Source: Zymoseptoria tritici IPO323
Taxonomy: Eukaryota; Ascomycota; Dothideomycetes; Mycosphaerellales; Mycosphaerellaceae
Direction: 5' to 3'
NCBI RefSeq assembly: GCF_000219625.1
Contig: NC_018211.1
Span: forward strand, 2,232,001 to 2,296,000
Length of the DNA stretch: 64,000 nucleotides
A model generated the notes under the pieces. That model had not been told where the DNA came from. It saw nothing but the letters and a program-made list of their open reading frames with translations, and did no database searches. Below are positions 44,197-56,200 of the stretch, piece after piece; position 1 is the stretch's first letter, and each line of letters starts with the position of its first letter. Made by a program: the position numbers and the translations under genes.

Positions 44197-46899
44197 AGTA
44201 ATATATCTAAGGCGTCTTTAACGACTATCTCGGCCCTATAGTACTCCTTTTTTACCGAGTATAGGCCTTTATCTTCTAGGAATAAGAATCGTTCGAATAC
44301 GATATATCTTTTAAAAGGCTATAGGGCGAGAATCTAAACGAGATCCTCTTTACTATTTTTAAGAAGGAGATAGGTAAAAGTAAGTTTAAGGTATTAATAA
44401 ATATGTTCTAGAACATGTTATATAATATATTTCCCCTTTTTTAGCGGAGCTAGACGCCCTAGTCCGATCTTAGATACCTAGGCGTCTAGCTTCGCTTAAA
44501 GGGGAAACCTAATATATTTATAGATATATTTACGAACGTATTTTCCGGCGTATTCGTACTAACTTCGTAGTTATAATAATAGCTCGGGTTATTATTAGAA
44601 CTAAGAATACGACGACCTACGAAGTTACCTTTCGACGTCTTTTTAAACGTATTTAGGAGGTAATAAACCGGCCTATCGTATAGAAGTATATATCTAGGCC
44701 GGATACGAAGGCCTTCTACGTAGTTATTATAGACTAGAGCGGGACTTAGTATTATAGTAAGGGGAACGGATCCTTTAATACGTTACCGAACGCGTTTACG
44801 GATACGTTAACGAACATATTTACTAATCTATTAAATATAGGTTAGGAACTACCTAGCCTCTATCGATTCCTAGAATCGCCCTTAGTACGAGTACCTCCTC
44901 TATACCCTCGTACTCTATCGCGTATACTTTAAACGGAAGATCGAAGAACGGATAGGAAAGTATTAGCCTAAGGACGGTATCTAGTACCGGATACTAGCTC
45001 TTACCGATATTTAGTCGAAGAAGGAGTACTAGGCGCTAGTAAATATCCTAAAGAGTATATTTCGAGATATATTACTTAATATATTTAATAATATATTTAT
45101 TAATACTTTCGCTAATCTATTATTAGACTTCGAGTAAGACGAGCGCGTCTAGAACTAGGCCCGGAATAAGAGTAACCCTATTATTACGGCTACGATTAAC
45201 CGAAACTATACGAAGATAGATAAAGATCTATACGATCGCGTTCGTAAATATACGAATTCTAACGAGTAGACTAGGTATAAGAGTAACGTAATAGGGCGAC
45301 GGTAGAAAATAAAGCTAGCGATTAAGAAGTAAGGTTCTACTTAATATATTTACGAAGATGTTTACGAATATATATACTAACGTATCTAGATCCCGGATTC
45401 TCGACTTAAGGAACTATAACTAGTACTTTACCCGGAAGAAGTAGGGTACTCTCTATTTATTCCGGAATCTATCTATAGCGTCGCGGTATACCGATATTAA
45501 TATAAGGGCGCGTAAGTATTAGACTATAAGGGTAAGAATTACGTCGTAGAAGACGTTTATTAATATATTAAGTAATATATTACCTAATATATTCGCTAAC
45601 GCCTATTAGGGAATAGGCGAAATAAAAAGATTACGGCGATCTAGTAGGTAATTAACGAGTAGTACGACGACGATCCTAACTAGAGGAGCTCCCTAGACTT
45701 CGATAATGCCCCTAAATATAATACTAAACGCGAATAGGAGGCTACCTACTTTCTAGGCGAGGAGACCGAGTCCGGCCGGCGTAGGAGTACTCTATCTAAA
45801 GGGGCTATATAGGGCGGGAGTATACTAAAGCGCGTAAGGAGGGGGTCTTCCCCTCGAACGCGTTCGTTATTACGTTCGGCATCGCGTTTAGTATCGCGTT
45901 TAGTAGCGCCTCTATCTAGTTAGATACGGCTAAGCCTACTATAAAGGGCTATATCGGAGAATATTCTACGGGATACTAGCGGAGGAGTAATATAACCGCC
46001 GTCTTTAACGCGGGACGACTTCCCTTTAGCGGAATCGTCTATCTCGTTTATAACGGCTACTAATACGTACGTAAATACGTTCGCGAATATATTACGTAAT
46101 ATATTAATATACTTTTTAGGGCCGTACCTTCGCGTAAGGCCGAGAGCTAGGATCCTAATTACTAGGAAAGGTAGAGGGCTATATACGAGGTTTAAATACT
46201 TTAGGTAAGGGTTCGGAAGGTATAGGCTAATACCCGGGCGAAGGAAATTAAGAATAAGCGTAAGGAACGAGAGGGTATACCGTAATATATTACTAAACGT
46301 ATTTACGAACGTGTTCCTCGATATATTCGTTACCCTACGCCTACCCCCTTTTATTCTAACCGGACGAAGGAGTCTAGTATAGGGCCGGCTAACCCTAACG
46401 AATATGTTAGGTAATATATTAGGTCTAGTAGCTATACCGAATGCCTACGCTATAAGGTCTTTTAATTTATAGAGCCTCTATAGGATAAATAGATACTCTT
46501 TTATATTATATCTCGCCCTATCGAGCCGTAGTTAAATATATACTAGGTATTTAAATAGAGGGGACTATTAAGAGTAGTAAAAGTTATAAAGCTTACTTTC
46601 GAGTATAACAACTAGATATATTTAATAACTATATATAATTAGGCCCTATATATAAGATATATACTCTTACTTAGTCTAGGCGCTCGAAATATATATAGTA
46701 AGGCGTATAATCTACTTAGGAGACCTTTAGAGGTATATACGCCGGATATAAGTAATTAATATGTTACTTAATATATTTAAGGGTATATTACTAAATACGT
46801 TTCCCCGACCGTTAGACTCCTTAGTCCGGTTCTCTTTTTTCGGGCCTTTTTTTAGGTAAGGATTAGGCCTAGATTTATAGATAAAACATATTATAGATT

Positions 46900-48850
46900 A
46901 CGTTAATAAATATATTATTAAATATATTATATAGTTAAACATTAGCATTAGTATTTAGTTTTTTCTAAAACTATTAAACGGAGTTTTCTCGCCCTAAAAC
47001 CTAAGGGAGAAGTCGAACATATTCTCTAATATAATAGCGGAGGTAATACTATTATACGGCGGGAAGAAAAAGAATATGTTCTAGGGTATAGTAAACGTAT
47101 TAGCGAACGTATTACGTAACATATCTACGAACATATTACTCGTAAAGGCTATCGTCCTTAAAGAAGGTCTAGCTTAGGTAGGTCTCGCTAACTAGATCGT
47201 TAAAGTAGGCTAAAACATATTAGTAAACATATTCCTTAATATATTAGTAATGTCTTACTCCTCTAACCGTATTCCTTATAGCTAGTATATAGTATATTAT
47301 AACCCTAGCTCTTTACTATCTTCTTTATCTCTAGGAAGTTAATCTAAATATATTAGCGAACGTATTACTAGATATATTACGGAACATACTTATAGTATTC
47401 TTATTAGGACTACGAGTAATTATTAGAACTTCTAGGCGTAGATCCGGGGCGGTAGGAGGAGCGGGGGCCGGAGTAGCGAACGGCTAAATATATTAGCGAA
47501 TACGTTTACGAACGTCTTTATTAATATATTTAAAACTTACTTTAGTAAGCTTAGCCTTAGTAGGGGTCTTAGTCTTAGGAAGGGCTATACTACTACCCTA
47601 GCGCTTCTTACTACTAGTTAGAGCCTTATCTATACTAGAATCCTAAATATATTAGCGAATACGTTACGGAAGATATTCGTAAATATATTACCTCGCTAGA
47701 CTAAGAGTCCTTAGACTTATTACTCTTATCTACTAAGGTCTTAGACTTCTTTACCTACTTCTTAGGGGTGCTATAAACATATTAGGGAACATAATAGCGA
47801 ACGTATTAGAGAATATATTATACTAGGCACTCTACTTTCCTTAGTCCTCGTTACGCCTTAACTTTATATATACCTTAATTATGCCCTTATAGAAGGCTAT
47901 AGCAAACGTATTAGTTAACGTATTCCTAAATATAATAAAGAATATATTACCCTTAGATTTATCTACTATATTTGCCGCCTAACGTCTAGTACTAGAACCC
48001 GCCTAGTTAATAACTTCGAACTTATACTAGAATATATTAGTAAATATATTATAGGATATATTAGAAGTACTAACTTATATAGGTCTTATAGTAGTTACGA
48101 AGAGCTCTAGTAGTCTCGTATACCTTCTATAACATATTAGCTAACATGTTACCTAATAGGTTTAGTATTAATATACGCGGTACTAGAGTATAGTCTTCTC
48201 CTCCGACTTAGACTTAGAGAGCTCGAGGTCCGACTCTCTATCTAGCGGCTAGGTACCCTTCTACGAACGTATTAGAGAACGCGTTCTATAACGTATTACC
48301 TAATATATTGTTTCTTACCTTAAGACGATATATAATCTCGCCTACCTAAATGTTCTAGCTTAAGATAGACTTCCTATTCTTCTCCTATAGTATATTAATA
48401 TATTATTTAATATATTACTAAATATAATATATCTCTTATAATTAGTATCTCCTCGAAGCCTAGAATCGGTATACTATTAGAGTAGTACTTCTTATATTAC
48501 TCGTATACGGCCTAAATATATTAGCTAATATATTTGTTTTCTTATTTAAAATGTCCCTTCTCTTATATAATTCTCTAGCTACTTTCTAGATATATTAGCG
48601 ATCGTGTTAGGTATCGTGTTCGGTATCGTGTTCGGTTATATTCGTATATAGTTTAGGATAGGAGGAGGGGGCTATAGGCTCTAATCTTAACGTGTTAGTA
48701 AATATGTTCCTAAATATATCTAGCCTTACTTTACTTTTAGTATATACGTATATATAAAACAATACCGATATACTTAGATATTACTTTTATAGTATATATA
48801 CGATAAAAGGGAAGTAATAATAGTACTAGAATAGTATAGAATAGTAGTAG
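46900..48850 (-). pseudogene. Second MULE-A gene: spliced Lys/Ser-rich protein, RIP-inactivated
   Basis: The minus strand shows small exons separated by introns of the same repeat-bearing kind as in the transposase gene. Exon 47692-47770 reads TPKKQVKKSKTLVDKSNKSK-like sequence (with TAG for Gln). A 49-nt intron at 47643-47691 (GTAATA to TTTAG) leads to exon 47541-47642 (SSIALPKTKTPTKAKLTK), which ends at a GTAAGT donor at 47540. The limits, and how many exons exist, are uncertain. The product would be strongly basic, like a chromatin or nucleic-acid-binding tail. The family is not recognised. Confidence 0.45.
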
Positions 48851-48975
48851 ATAGTTATTACTTATATATTAGTATAGGGTATTAAAGAGAGAAAGAATTT
48901 AAGTAGTGTGCCGAACTTTTAAGTAGTAGGCTTGGCACTCAACTAGTCGGCTTGGCGATGACTAATGGTCGGCCG

Positions 48976-49984
48976 AACTAAATCCTCTACGCAACGATAG
49001 CTATAGTTCCCCCGCATTTTGCTATAAAGTTTCGGCAGAAAATCGCCGAACCAAAACGGCAAGTTTACTCTTAGACCTTCGCGTAGCGAGCTCATACGCG
49101 TCGAAGATCCCTACAAGATACCATGGACAAGGCAGATTGCAACAGAGATTCTCATATTCGTGTTCATACGGCGTTCGAGGTCTCGATTGCGGTATGTTTA
49201 GCAGAAGAAGTGTCGCGATGCATGTCCGATCGCAAGGCTTCCATTCTACGGCTCAAATGGCATGTCGGAACTCGTACACGGCCGAGCCGACCGAGGTGGA
49301 CCTTGTCGAGGACGTTCTGATGCTGGAGTCGCTCCCCGAGGCCAGAGTTATTCCCGATTCTGTGGCTGGGATGCGACACCATACCCAGCTACGTCGTGGT
49401 GACTGGTGTGTCGAGCATCTGCGTAAGACCATGTCTCTTCCACGCCCACTCAGCAGCCGAAGCGCCAGCAAGGACACAAGCCATATCTGGCTGCGTCCAT
49501 GTACGGTGCAGCAGCTTGCCATATCTTCCCGCATAGTCGACGTGCAACTCGGTCATGGCAAATCGGCCTGGTCACTGTCCACTGCTCTCACTCGGATGAT
49601 CGCGATGCATGGCAAATGCGGCAAATCGAGGTACCAGATCATTGTGGGGGCCAGCCCAGCCCAGCCAGGAGAAGATCGTATCGCGCTGCTGTGGCGTTTC
49701 TCGGTCCATTGCACCGCTTGTGGAAAGCAACAGAGGAGCCTGCTGGTCAGATGAGTGCAGAGCTGATGTCGTTGTCGCAGACCAGGAAGGCTGCGACCGC
49801 AAGGATCTTACGAGGAAGGAAGCTTATGTCAGCCGCCAAGTGAGGTGAGCACCTCACCTTAGGGTTGCAAATCATGCCGTGTGACTCCCGGCCGACCGAA
49901 CGACATTCTCTCCTTCCTGCATGAAGCACGCAGACTCCGGGAACAGCTACGACGAACCCCAGACGCTATTTGGCGCGTGAACAA
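48976..49984. other. Island of RIP-free unique DNA between transposons
   Basis: About 1 kb in which CpA and TpG return to normal frequency, flanked on both sides by RIP-affected elements. The longest frame (49,137-49,754) has no ATG at its start, no domain and no splice signals, so no gene is called. A perfect 8-bp inverted repeat with a 2-nt loop (GTGAGGTGAGCACCTCAC) sits at 49,840-49,857. CGCTATTTGGCGCGT occurs twice at the right edge (about 49,967 and 49,988), at the junction with MULE-B. Confidence 0.5.
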
Positions 49985-50999
49985 TCGCTATTTGGCGCGT
50001 ATAACGTTAGAATTCCGACTTAATCCTCACTTTCCCCTCGACGGCGACAGCACTACTAATACGATAGTAAACGTAACGAAACATTATAGAGGTTATAGGG
50101 GAACACTATACGAGTAAGCTTATATAATTAATATATATATATATAGTATAGTTATAGTAGTAGAGGTAGTAGAAGGAAAATCTAGGCTAGAAAGTCCTTA
50201 GAACGCCGGCGTAGATCTCTTACTTACGTAAACGACTACTCTTATAGTAAGATACGTCGATTACCGGTATATTTAGTAAAATCTAGTAAGCTAATTAGAG
50301 CGCGAGAAACTCCTTTAGTTTTAATAACTAAGGAGGTTATAGTCGAGGTAGTATATACGCTAAAAAGCTCGCGGCTATAGTAACCGCTATAGCTATCGAT
50401 CCGGTAGCTCCTATTAACTAGGCTATTAAGGCGCGTTCTACTACGGATATTAGTAAGGATTATACTACTAAGTCCTATATTATTAGAGCTAGTAGTAGTA
50501 GAGCTATTAGCCGGACGGCGGCGGTACCTACTAGCTCTAATAGTAGTAGTGTTGTTAGCTATAGCGGTAAGGGTATAGCTACGTTAGCGGCGGTACTATA
50601 GCTACGGCGAGCTAAGACCTTACCGTCGCCGCTACTCGTTTAGTAATAAGATCCTCGTTTAATACCGTAGCTAGCTTATTACTATATAGTCTATTACTAT
50701 AGTAGTACTCTATATATTACTTACTAGCCTTTATATAGCTATATATACGCTTCTACGGATTATAGCCTCCTTTACTACTATATCTATAACCTAGTCGCTA
50801 TAAGGGTATTAGCGGTAGTAGTAGTCGTAATAACGGATTACTAGGCTCTTTATTACGGCGGCGTACTATAGCCGCTTCTATAGTCTACTATAAGAGCCGC
50901 TCCGGTCTAGTCGCTTTACGTATATTACTATTAGGGCTATATTATATCTAGTCCGCTTTACGCTTATTAGTACGTATAAGAGGGTTATATACTATCGTC

Positions 51000-52300
51000 G
51001 TCGTCGTCGTCGCCGGCGCTTTAGGAGGTAGTTAACTACCTAGATAGATCTACGCCTTCTTAAACTCCTTATACGTAAGCGTAAGTAGTTAGTTATTAGC
51101 CTAGCCTTTAAGATATAGACCTAGCTCGTATAAATAAGGCGTACTAGTCTTAGCTCGGAAGGTATAAGTATACGCCGGTAGCTCGTCTATCTTCTTATAC
51201 TATTTCTACTTTATAATCTACTCGTTCGTTATCTTTAGAGCGTCCTTATATACTACGTTTACGACCCTACTCTAGAAGGGCTTGCCTCTAAACGTACTAG
51301 ATATACGCCCCTTATACTTCGTAAGTAACGCCTTATATCTATTAATAAGGTGCTCGTAATAGGGCTCTATAGAGTTAAAGAGGCTAAAGATATCCTTACG
51401 TATAGACTTTAGCTATACCTTTAATCCGCTATATGTACCTTTATATAGTAATATTATTATAATACCGTAGCTATAGATGTACTTAGTCTACGCCTTTATA
51501 TAGAACTTCTTCTCTTTATTCTACTATTATTTCGGAAGGTAGACGTTATAGAGGTAGAGCTATAACTCCTTCTCTTCTAGTATTAGGGGTGTTTCCTTAT
51601 CCGTAAAGGAATCTATAAGGGGCTTCTTAGCGCTAGCTCTATAAACGTTATACTATAATTCGAAGTCTTCCGGTATTATAGTATTAAGGTAAGCTCTATA
51701 TCCTTTAAGCTATTCCTTAGTAACCTTCTTACGGACGGCGGTAGGTTTATCGCTACTACTAGGCGCTAGAGGCATAACGTTTATTAAGAACTTACTATCG
51801 GCGTTGCTCTTAATAGTAACGTTTATATACTATATATAGAGCCGGTATAGTACTCTAGGAAATACCGCTTTAAATAACTTCTATATCTACCGGTTATAGT
51901 TATATATTATATATAACGGCTCGTTAATGCTATACTTATCTAAATAACGCTTAATCTACTACTATGCCTATATAAAGCTACCCTCCTTCTCGTCCGGTAT
52001 AAGGACGTAGAGTATAGGTATATAAATACCGGTACGTATACGAATAACTACTACTATAAGGGGGATGCTATACTAGTTAGTTTTGTATATATAATCGACG
52101 AGCTATATATCGCTATTGTCCTTAAAAACCTATAATAGCTAAAATGTTGTAGGGTAAATAGTACTAAATATAGTTTATAGTATAGCGTAGTTTTAGGTCT
52201 TAGCGATATATAGTAGTCGGATTCTTCCTTTTTTCAAGGATCGGACAACAACATTACTAGTCGTCGGTAGTACTTAATGCACTTTATAGCTACTACTTAT
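51000..52300 (-). pseudogene. MULE-B transposase relic
   Basis: One minus-strand frame can be followed from about 52,260 to 51,440. It contains LVDYIYKTNQYSIPLIVVV (DxTYKTNxYxxPL in the family, about 52,050-52,105), then a GIYIPILYVLIPDEKEGSFI block, an NEPLYIIYNYNR segment (the second catalytic aspartate would lie here; reads Asn) and FPRVLYRLYIQYIN (FPxxxHxLCxWHIN in the family, about 51,830-51,875). Stops are TAG/TAA only. Order and spacing fit the MULE transposase domain; Asp-to-Asn and Cys/His/Trp losses fit RIP. Limits are approximate. Confidence 0.75.
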
Positions 52301-52559
52301 TTCTTAATATAATTCTACGCTCGATACCGCGCCCTTAAGGCACTTATGCACTTACCTCTTAGTACCTTAGGTTAGTAGTAGTCGATTCTACCTACTACAT
52401 TTTCTAGTAGACGATGTAAGACTCTTTACGGCTCCTTTATACGAAGGAAAGGGTATGCTCGGTAAGTGTATAAGTCGTCTATATTATATATAATAGTTAT
52501 AGGAAAACTCGGATCTACGGACGTACCCCTTAAGGACTCGGATATATAGTACTAAGAAA

Positions 52560-53215
52560 GATACGCGGCATATAGAAGCTTTACTCGTACCGAAGACGGT
52601 AGTCGTATACTCGTTCGTACTATAGGCTATTAATAGGGCGAAGTAGAAGCACTTAAATTAAGGAAACCTAAGTATATGCCGAATCTATAGTATAGCTTAT
52701 ATAAGGTTACTAGAAACATAGCACATTTAAGAACACTAGGCGTATAGTTACTCGTATTATAGCTTATTTAAGGCTTAAGGAAACCTAAACGTATACCCGC
52801 TCGTAGTATAGTTTATATAAGGCTTATAGTTTACCTCTACTCTAAAGACGGCGTATATATACCCGCTCGTACTATAGTACGCTAACATAGAGTACGAGGT
52901 AATCTCTTAATGTTTAAGGTTACGGTTACTAAACGTATAGTCGCTCGAATTATAGTTTATTTAAAGTTAAGGCTTAAGGACACCTCTAATTTAAAGACGG
53001 TATATATATACCCGCTCGTACTATAGTATATTACTATAAATTGTAAGGTGTAGACGGACGTATGCTCGTACGTAGTATAGTCTACTCGAGATTAAGGAAT
53101 TAAGGAAACCTAAATGCGTACCGAATCTATAGTACGGTTTATATATTATTACTATTACTAGAAAACCTAAATAGACGTCTACTCGTAGCGTAGCTTATAT
53201 ACGGCTTAAGAATTA
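52560..53215. repeat. Degenerate tandem repeat field, period about 60-90 bp
   Basis: At least eight related units share a core like CCGCTCGTA-TATAGT-TA (for example CCCGCTCGTACTATAGTA) and a companion AAGGAAACCTAA or AAGACGG. Examples are near 52,660, 52,750, 52,800, 52,860, 52,930, 53,010, 53,070, 53,110 and 53,180. Spacing is irregular and the units are RIP-affected. It may be the subterminal repeat region of MULE-B or sequence between it and the Gypsy element. Confidence 0.55.
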
Positions 53216-53299
53216 TAGGAATTACGAATTAATAGTATACCTCGAAGATACGAAGAAACTAGATAAAATCTAACTAGAATTACTAGATACCTAGAGCGT

Positions 53300-56200
53300 A
53301 GGTATACTAAAAACCCTAAAAACTAGATGCCTCGCGATCAATATAACACTTCTTCTCTAAGGAACCGGCGACTATAATCGTCGATTCCTATATTCCTCCG
53401 ATACTTTCCGGCGATCGCTTATCGCTATACATTTTACTAGTAAGATTACTACTCGATCTATAATACCTCGTTTACTATTAAGGATCGAGTAGTCTAAGGG
53501 CCTAACTTAGTAAGGATATCGCTATTTAGAGCCGGCTCTTAATATTACGGTTTATAGATTACCCTCCGAGTAGGGAACGTACCGACTATATTAAAGAATC
53601 TTATAGAACCGAGCATTCGTACTTAAATACCTCCTTATATATGCCCGACATTTCAAGGAATTATCGCCTTCTATACTAATTAGTTAACGATACCTTAGCT
53701 CCCTTATTTCGTAGTTTATATCCCCCCCTCTTATTTTAAACCTTACCGATACTAATCGCTATATCTTTAGGTAATACTAACGACCCTACTAAGGCTACGG
53801 CTTCTTCTACCGCTCGTACTAAAGCTAGCCCTTCCTTAAGTAAGGATAGCTCGGAGTCTTCTTAAGGTACTAATCCGACTATACCTAGCTAAGACGGTCT
53901 AGATTCGACTAAGCTTACTAAAGGGACTAGCCCTAACTAGGTTATACGTAAACCGAAGGGCGACGTTATACTCTCGGACTCTACCGATAGGCTAGAGGTT
54001 ACCTTCGAGAGTAGTAATATAGCCGACTATATACGTAAGCCTATAGCCGCCGGAAGACGTAATACCGTAGTACTATTCGTTCGTCTTACCCCTTTAATAC
54101 TAATGCCCGGAAGCACCGACGCTCCCCTCTTTAATAGTACTGATATAACTACCTTCTTCGAGAATGTCGAAGACCTCTTTAAGGACTACTACGACCTATC
54201 TAAACTACCGGATCGTAAAAAGATCCGTAAGACTATTAAGTACTATGTCCCTACGCTACGTTCGTAGTTTAAGTTATTCGACGCCTTTATTAATAGCGAC
54301 TAGTCTACGTTTAAAATAGAGGCCCTTCTTACTTAGCGCTAGTTTAACTCTACGGCTAGAACTAAGGACCGGTCGTTTCTCGAATAGCTAGTAGCTCGAC
54401 AATCTAGTCGTTACGAGACTACTAGTAACGAAGAGCTTCTTATATTCTATAGACACTTTAAAGCGATTACTAGATGTCTATAACTAAACTAGCTCGATAA
54501 TGTCTCTCGTATAAAGATGTTTTTTAAGGGACTTCTAGCCCGAGTTTCTCGCTCTATTTTTAGTTGCCTCGGTATTAACCTCCGTAATCCTACTACGTAT
54601 ACTAACTTTAGTACTATCTATAAGGCGGTTTTTACTAAGATTAAGGGTAAAGCTAGATTTAAGGAACTTAGCGGCGATGTAGAAGATAGCGTTACGGCTA
54701 GTCTTATTAGGGCATAAGAAATATAGAAGCCGGTACCTATAGTAGAGCGTAGCTCGTATTCCCTATTTAGTCTATAGCGGCAATAAGAGTATAAACCGAG
54801 TGCCGCGATTAATAAGCTTAATCGACGTATACGGGATCTTAAGATCTTTTGATCTTAGACTTAGTCTATATAGTAACCTTAAGTGCCCGTAAATCCTCCG
54901 ATTAACGTACCTACTTACCGCGCCCCTATAGAAGACCTTAGTTTCTAGAGTTATATATATACGAACACCGGTTTACTACCCCCTTAGCTTAGCCCTCCGG
55001 TACTCCGTCGTAATAGTATAGGAAGTACTAGCGCGAATAGGTATAGAAGTAGTAGAGCCGGAACTAACCGTAACGAGCTTATACGCTAAGGTCGCTACCT
55101 TAACTATAGAATGCCTAGTTATATAGCCCGTAACTACTATTTTATAAACTTCCTTCTTAACTAGGGTTAGGCGTACTAAGATGCCGCCTACTACTAGTAT
55201 ACTAGAAAACCCGGTAATCCGAATAAGAGACTACTATAGTTCCGAGGGATTAATTAGTAGCCGAGACTCTAGCTAATACTACTAAAGCTAGAAGACGTAT
55301 ATAATATAAGGACTCCTTAGCTAGTATCCTTTAACTTCCCTATCGTAGAGAGATCTTAGAGCTCTCGTAATATAAGCTAGATTAGCGGTCCGATTACTAG
55401 TGCTCGTAAACTCGGCTAGAAGCCTATTAGAACACTTAAGTATAGTCGCCCTTCTAAGCTAGATCCGGATACGGTTTCTTTAGCACCCCCGGTACCCGCG
55501 CCTACGACTAGCTCTAATATAACCCCGGTTAGTAGCCGCTAAGGACAGACTTCGAGCTCCTACTTTAATAACATCCTCTATATTAAAGAAGATAGGTGCC
55601 CTATTCTAGTGCCGGTTTATAATACCGAGGTTCTAGTAAATGCCGCGGTAGTCCCTAAGAAGGCGAACCTAGTAGTCGGTAGTATCTTAAAACTATATAG
55701 TAAGAACTACCGCGTACTAAAAGAGCGAGTTATCGTAGACTAGTCTATAGCTAAGATTAAGACCCTAAAGTCTTATACCGTAGATGTAGTTCGTTCTTAG
55801 TCTATACTACCTACTAATAGCTAAACGATCTAAGGAACGAACTCGCTATTATCTGTTCGCTTCTCGGAGCCGCCGGTAGAATCTATCGAGCGAGATTCTT
55901 AGCGCTAACTAGCTACTAAAGACTACATAGAAGACGTAGACTTAGATACCGAAGTTAGGCTAGTAAACCCTCTAAAGGAGCTAGCTAAGAAGAGAAGGAC
56001 CCCTCCTAAAACTTAGCGAGTAGATAACTATATCCGCGATAGGTTAGATAGTAACGAAGTACTAGTTAAGCGGATATAGAAGGCTCCGGTATCCCTTCTA
56101 TTTAGCGAGCTTCTTAGACTCTCTAAGTTAATATCGTAGAAGCTCTTCGGTCGTATATAAAACACTCCGGTATTTATAGATAAGCTAAGAGGCGGGCCGG

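Larger units (their letters stand above)
36500..46300 (+). pseudogene. MULE-A transposase, multi-exon, RIP-inactivated
   Basis: Introns read at 36596-36693, 36877-36991, 37234-37307, 37648-37715, 37905-37972, 38195-38298 and 44380-44444; the next one, from 38502, received the LINE. Across the first six the frame joins correctly. Exon products include NPYGETDINYLELRFEDSYT, a GVYNYVLPPLNKIP block (likely GVHNHxLPPxxKxP before RIP), KGKPSLSQVYNSLNN, YPDGRNFRTILLDYEQ, then beyond the LINE FEYDISFKRLQG (first catalytic Asp region), VIIDQSGTQYYSKG and LVLYRVYFKRKI (probably LCxVHxxRxI). This order resembles a Mutator-like transposase family common in fungi. Internal TAG/TAA codons and Cys/His-to-Tyr changes fit RIP. 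Limits are approximate. Confidence 0.6.
36335..48975. mobile_element. MULE-A: RIP-degraded Mutator-like element with two intron-rich convergent genes, split by a LINE
   Basis: Imperfect terminal inverted repeats are present. The left end (36335) has CGGCCGACCA then CCAAGCCGACTAGT, and the right end, read inverted from 48975, has CGGCCGACCA then CCAAGCCGACTAGT. Further copies of GGTCGGCCGA and GTAGGCTTGGCA lie inside both ends. No target duplication was found. The interior is strongly RIP-affected. It encodes a spliced transposase on the plus strand (about 36.5-46.4 kb) and a spliced Lys/Ser-rich product on the minus strand (about 46.9-48.8 kb). A LINE of 5.6 kb (38601-44186) is nested inside, so the element was about 7.1 kb before that. 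Introns of both genes carry ~12-nt tandem repeats. Confidence 0.7.
49985..53250 (-). mobile_element. MULE-B: RIP-degraded Mutator-like element of a different lineage
   Basis: A TA-rich, CpA-poor block carrying a single long minus-strand transposase frame without visible introns. The ends are not resolved; the left edge is set where RIP begins, next to a directly repeated CGCTATTTGGCGCGT, and the right edge is set after a field of degenerate tandem repeats (about 52.56-53.21 kb). It is distinct from MULE-A in gene structure and in protein motifs. Confidence 0.6.

Noticed and set aside
49137..49754. 205-codon frame in the RIP-free island
   Set aside because: No initiating ATG at its start, no domain, several overlapping frames of similar length.
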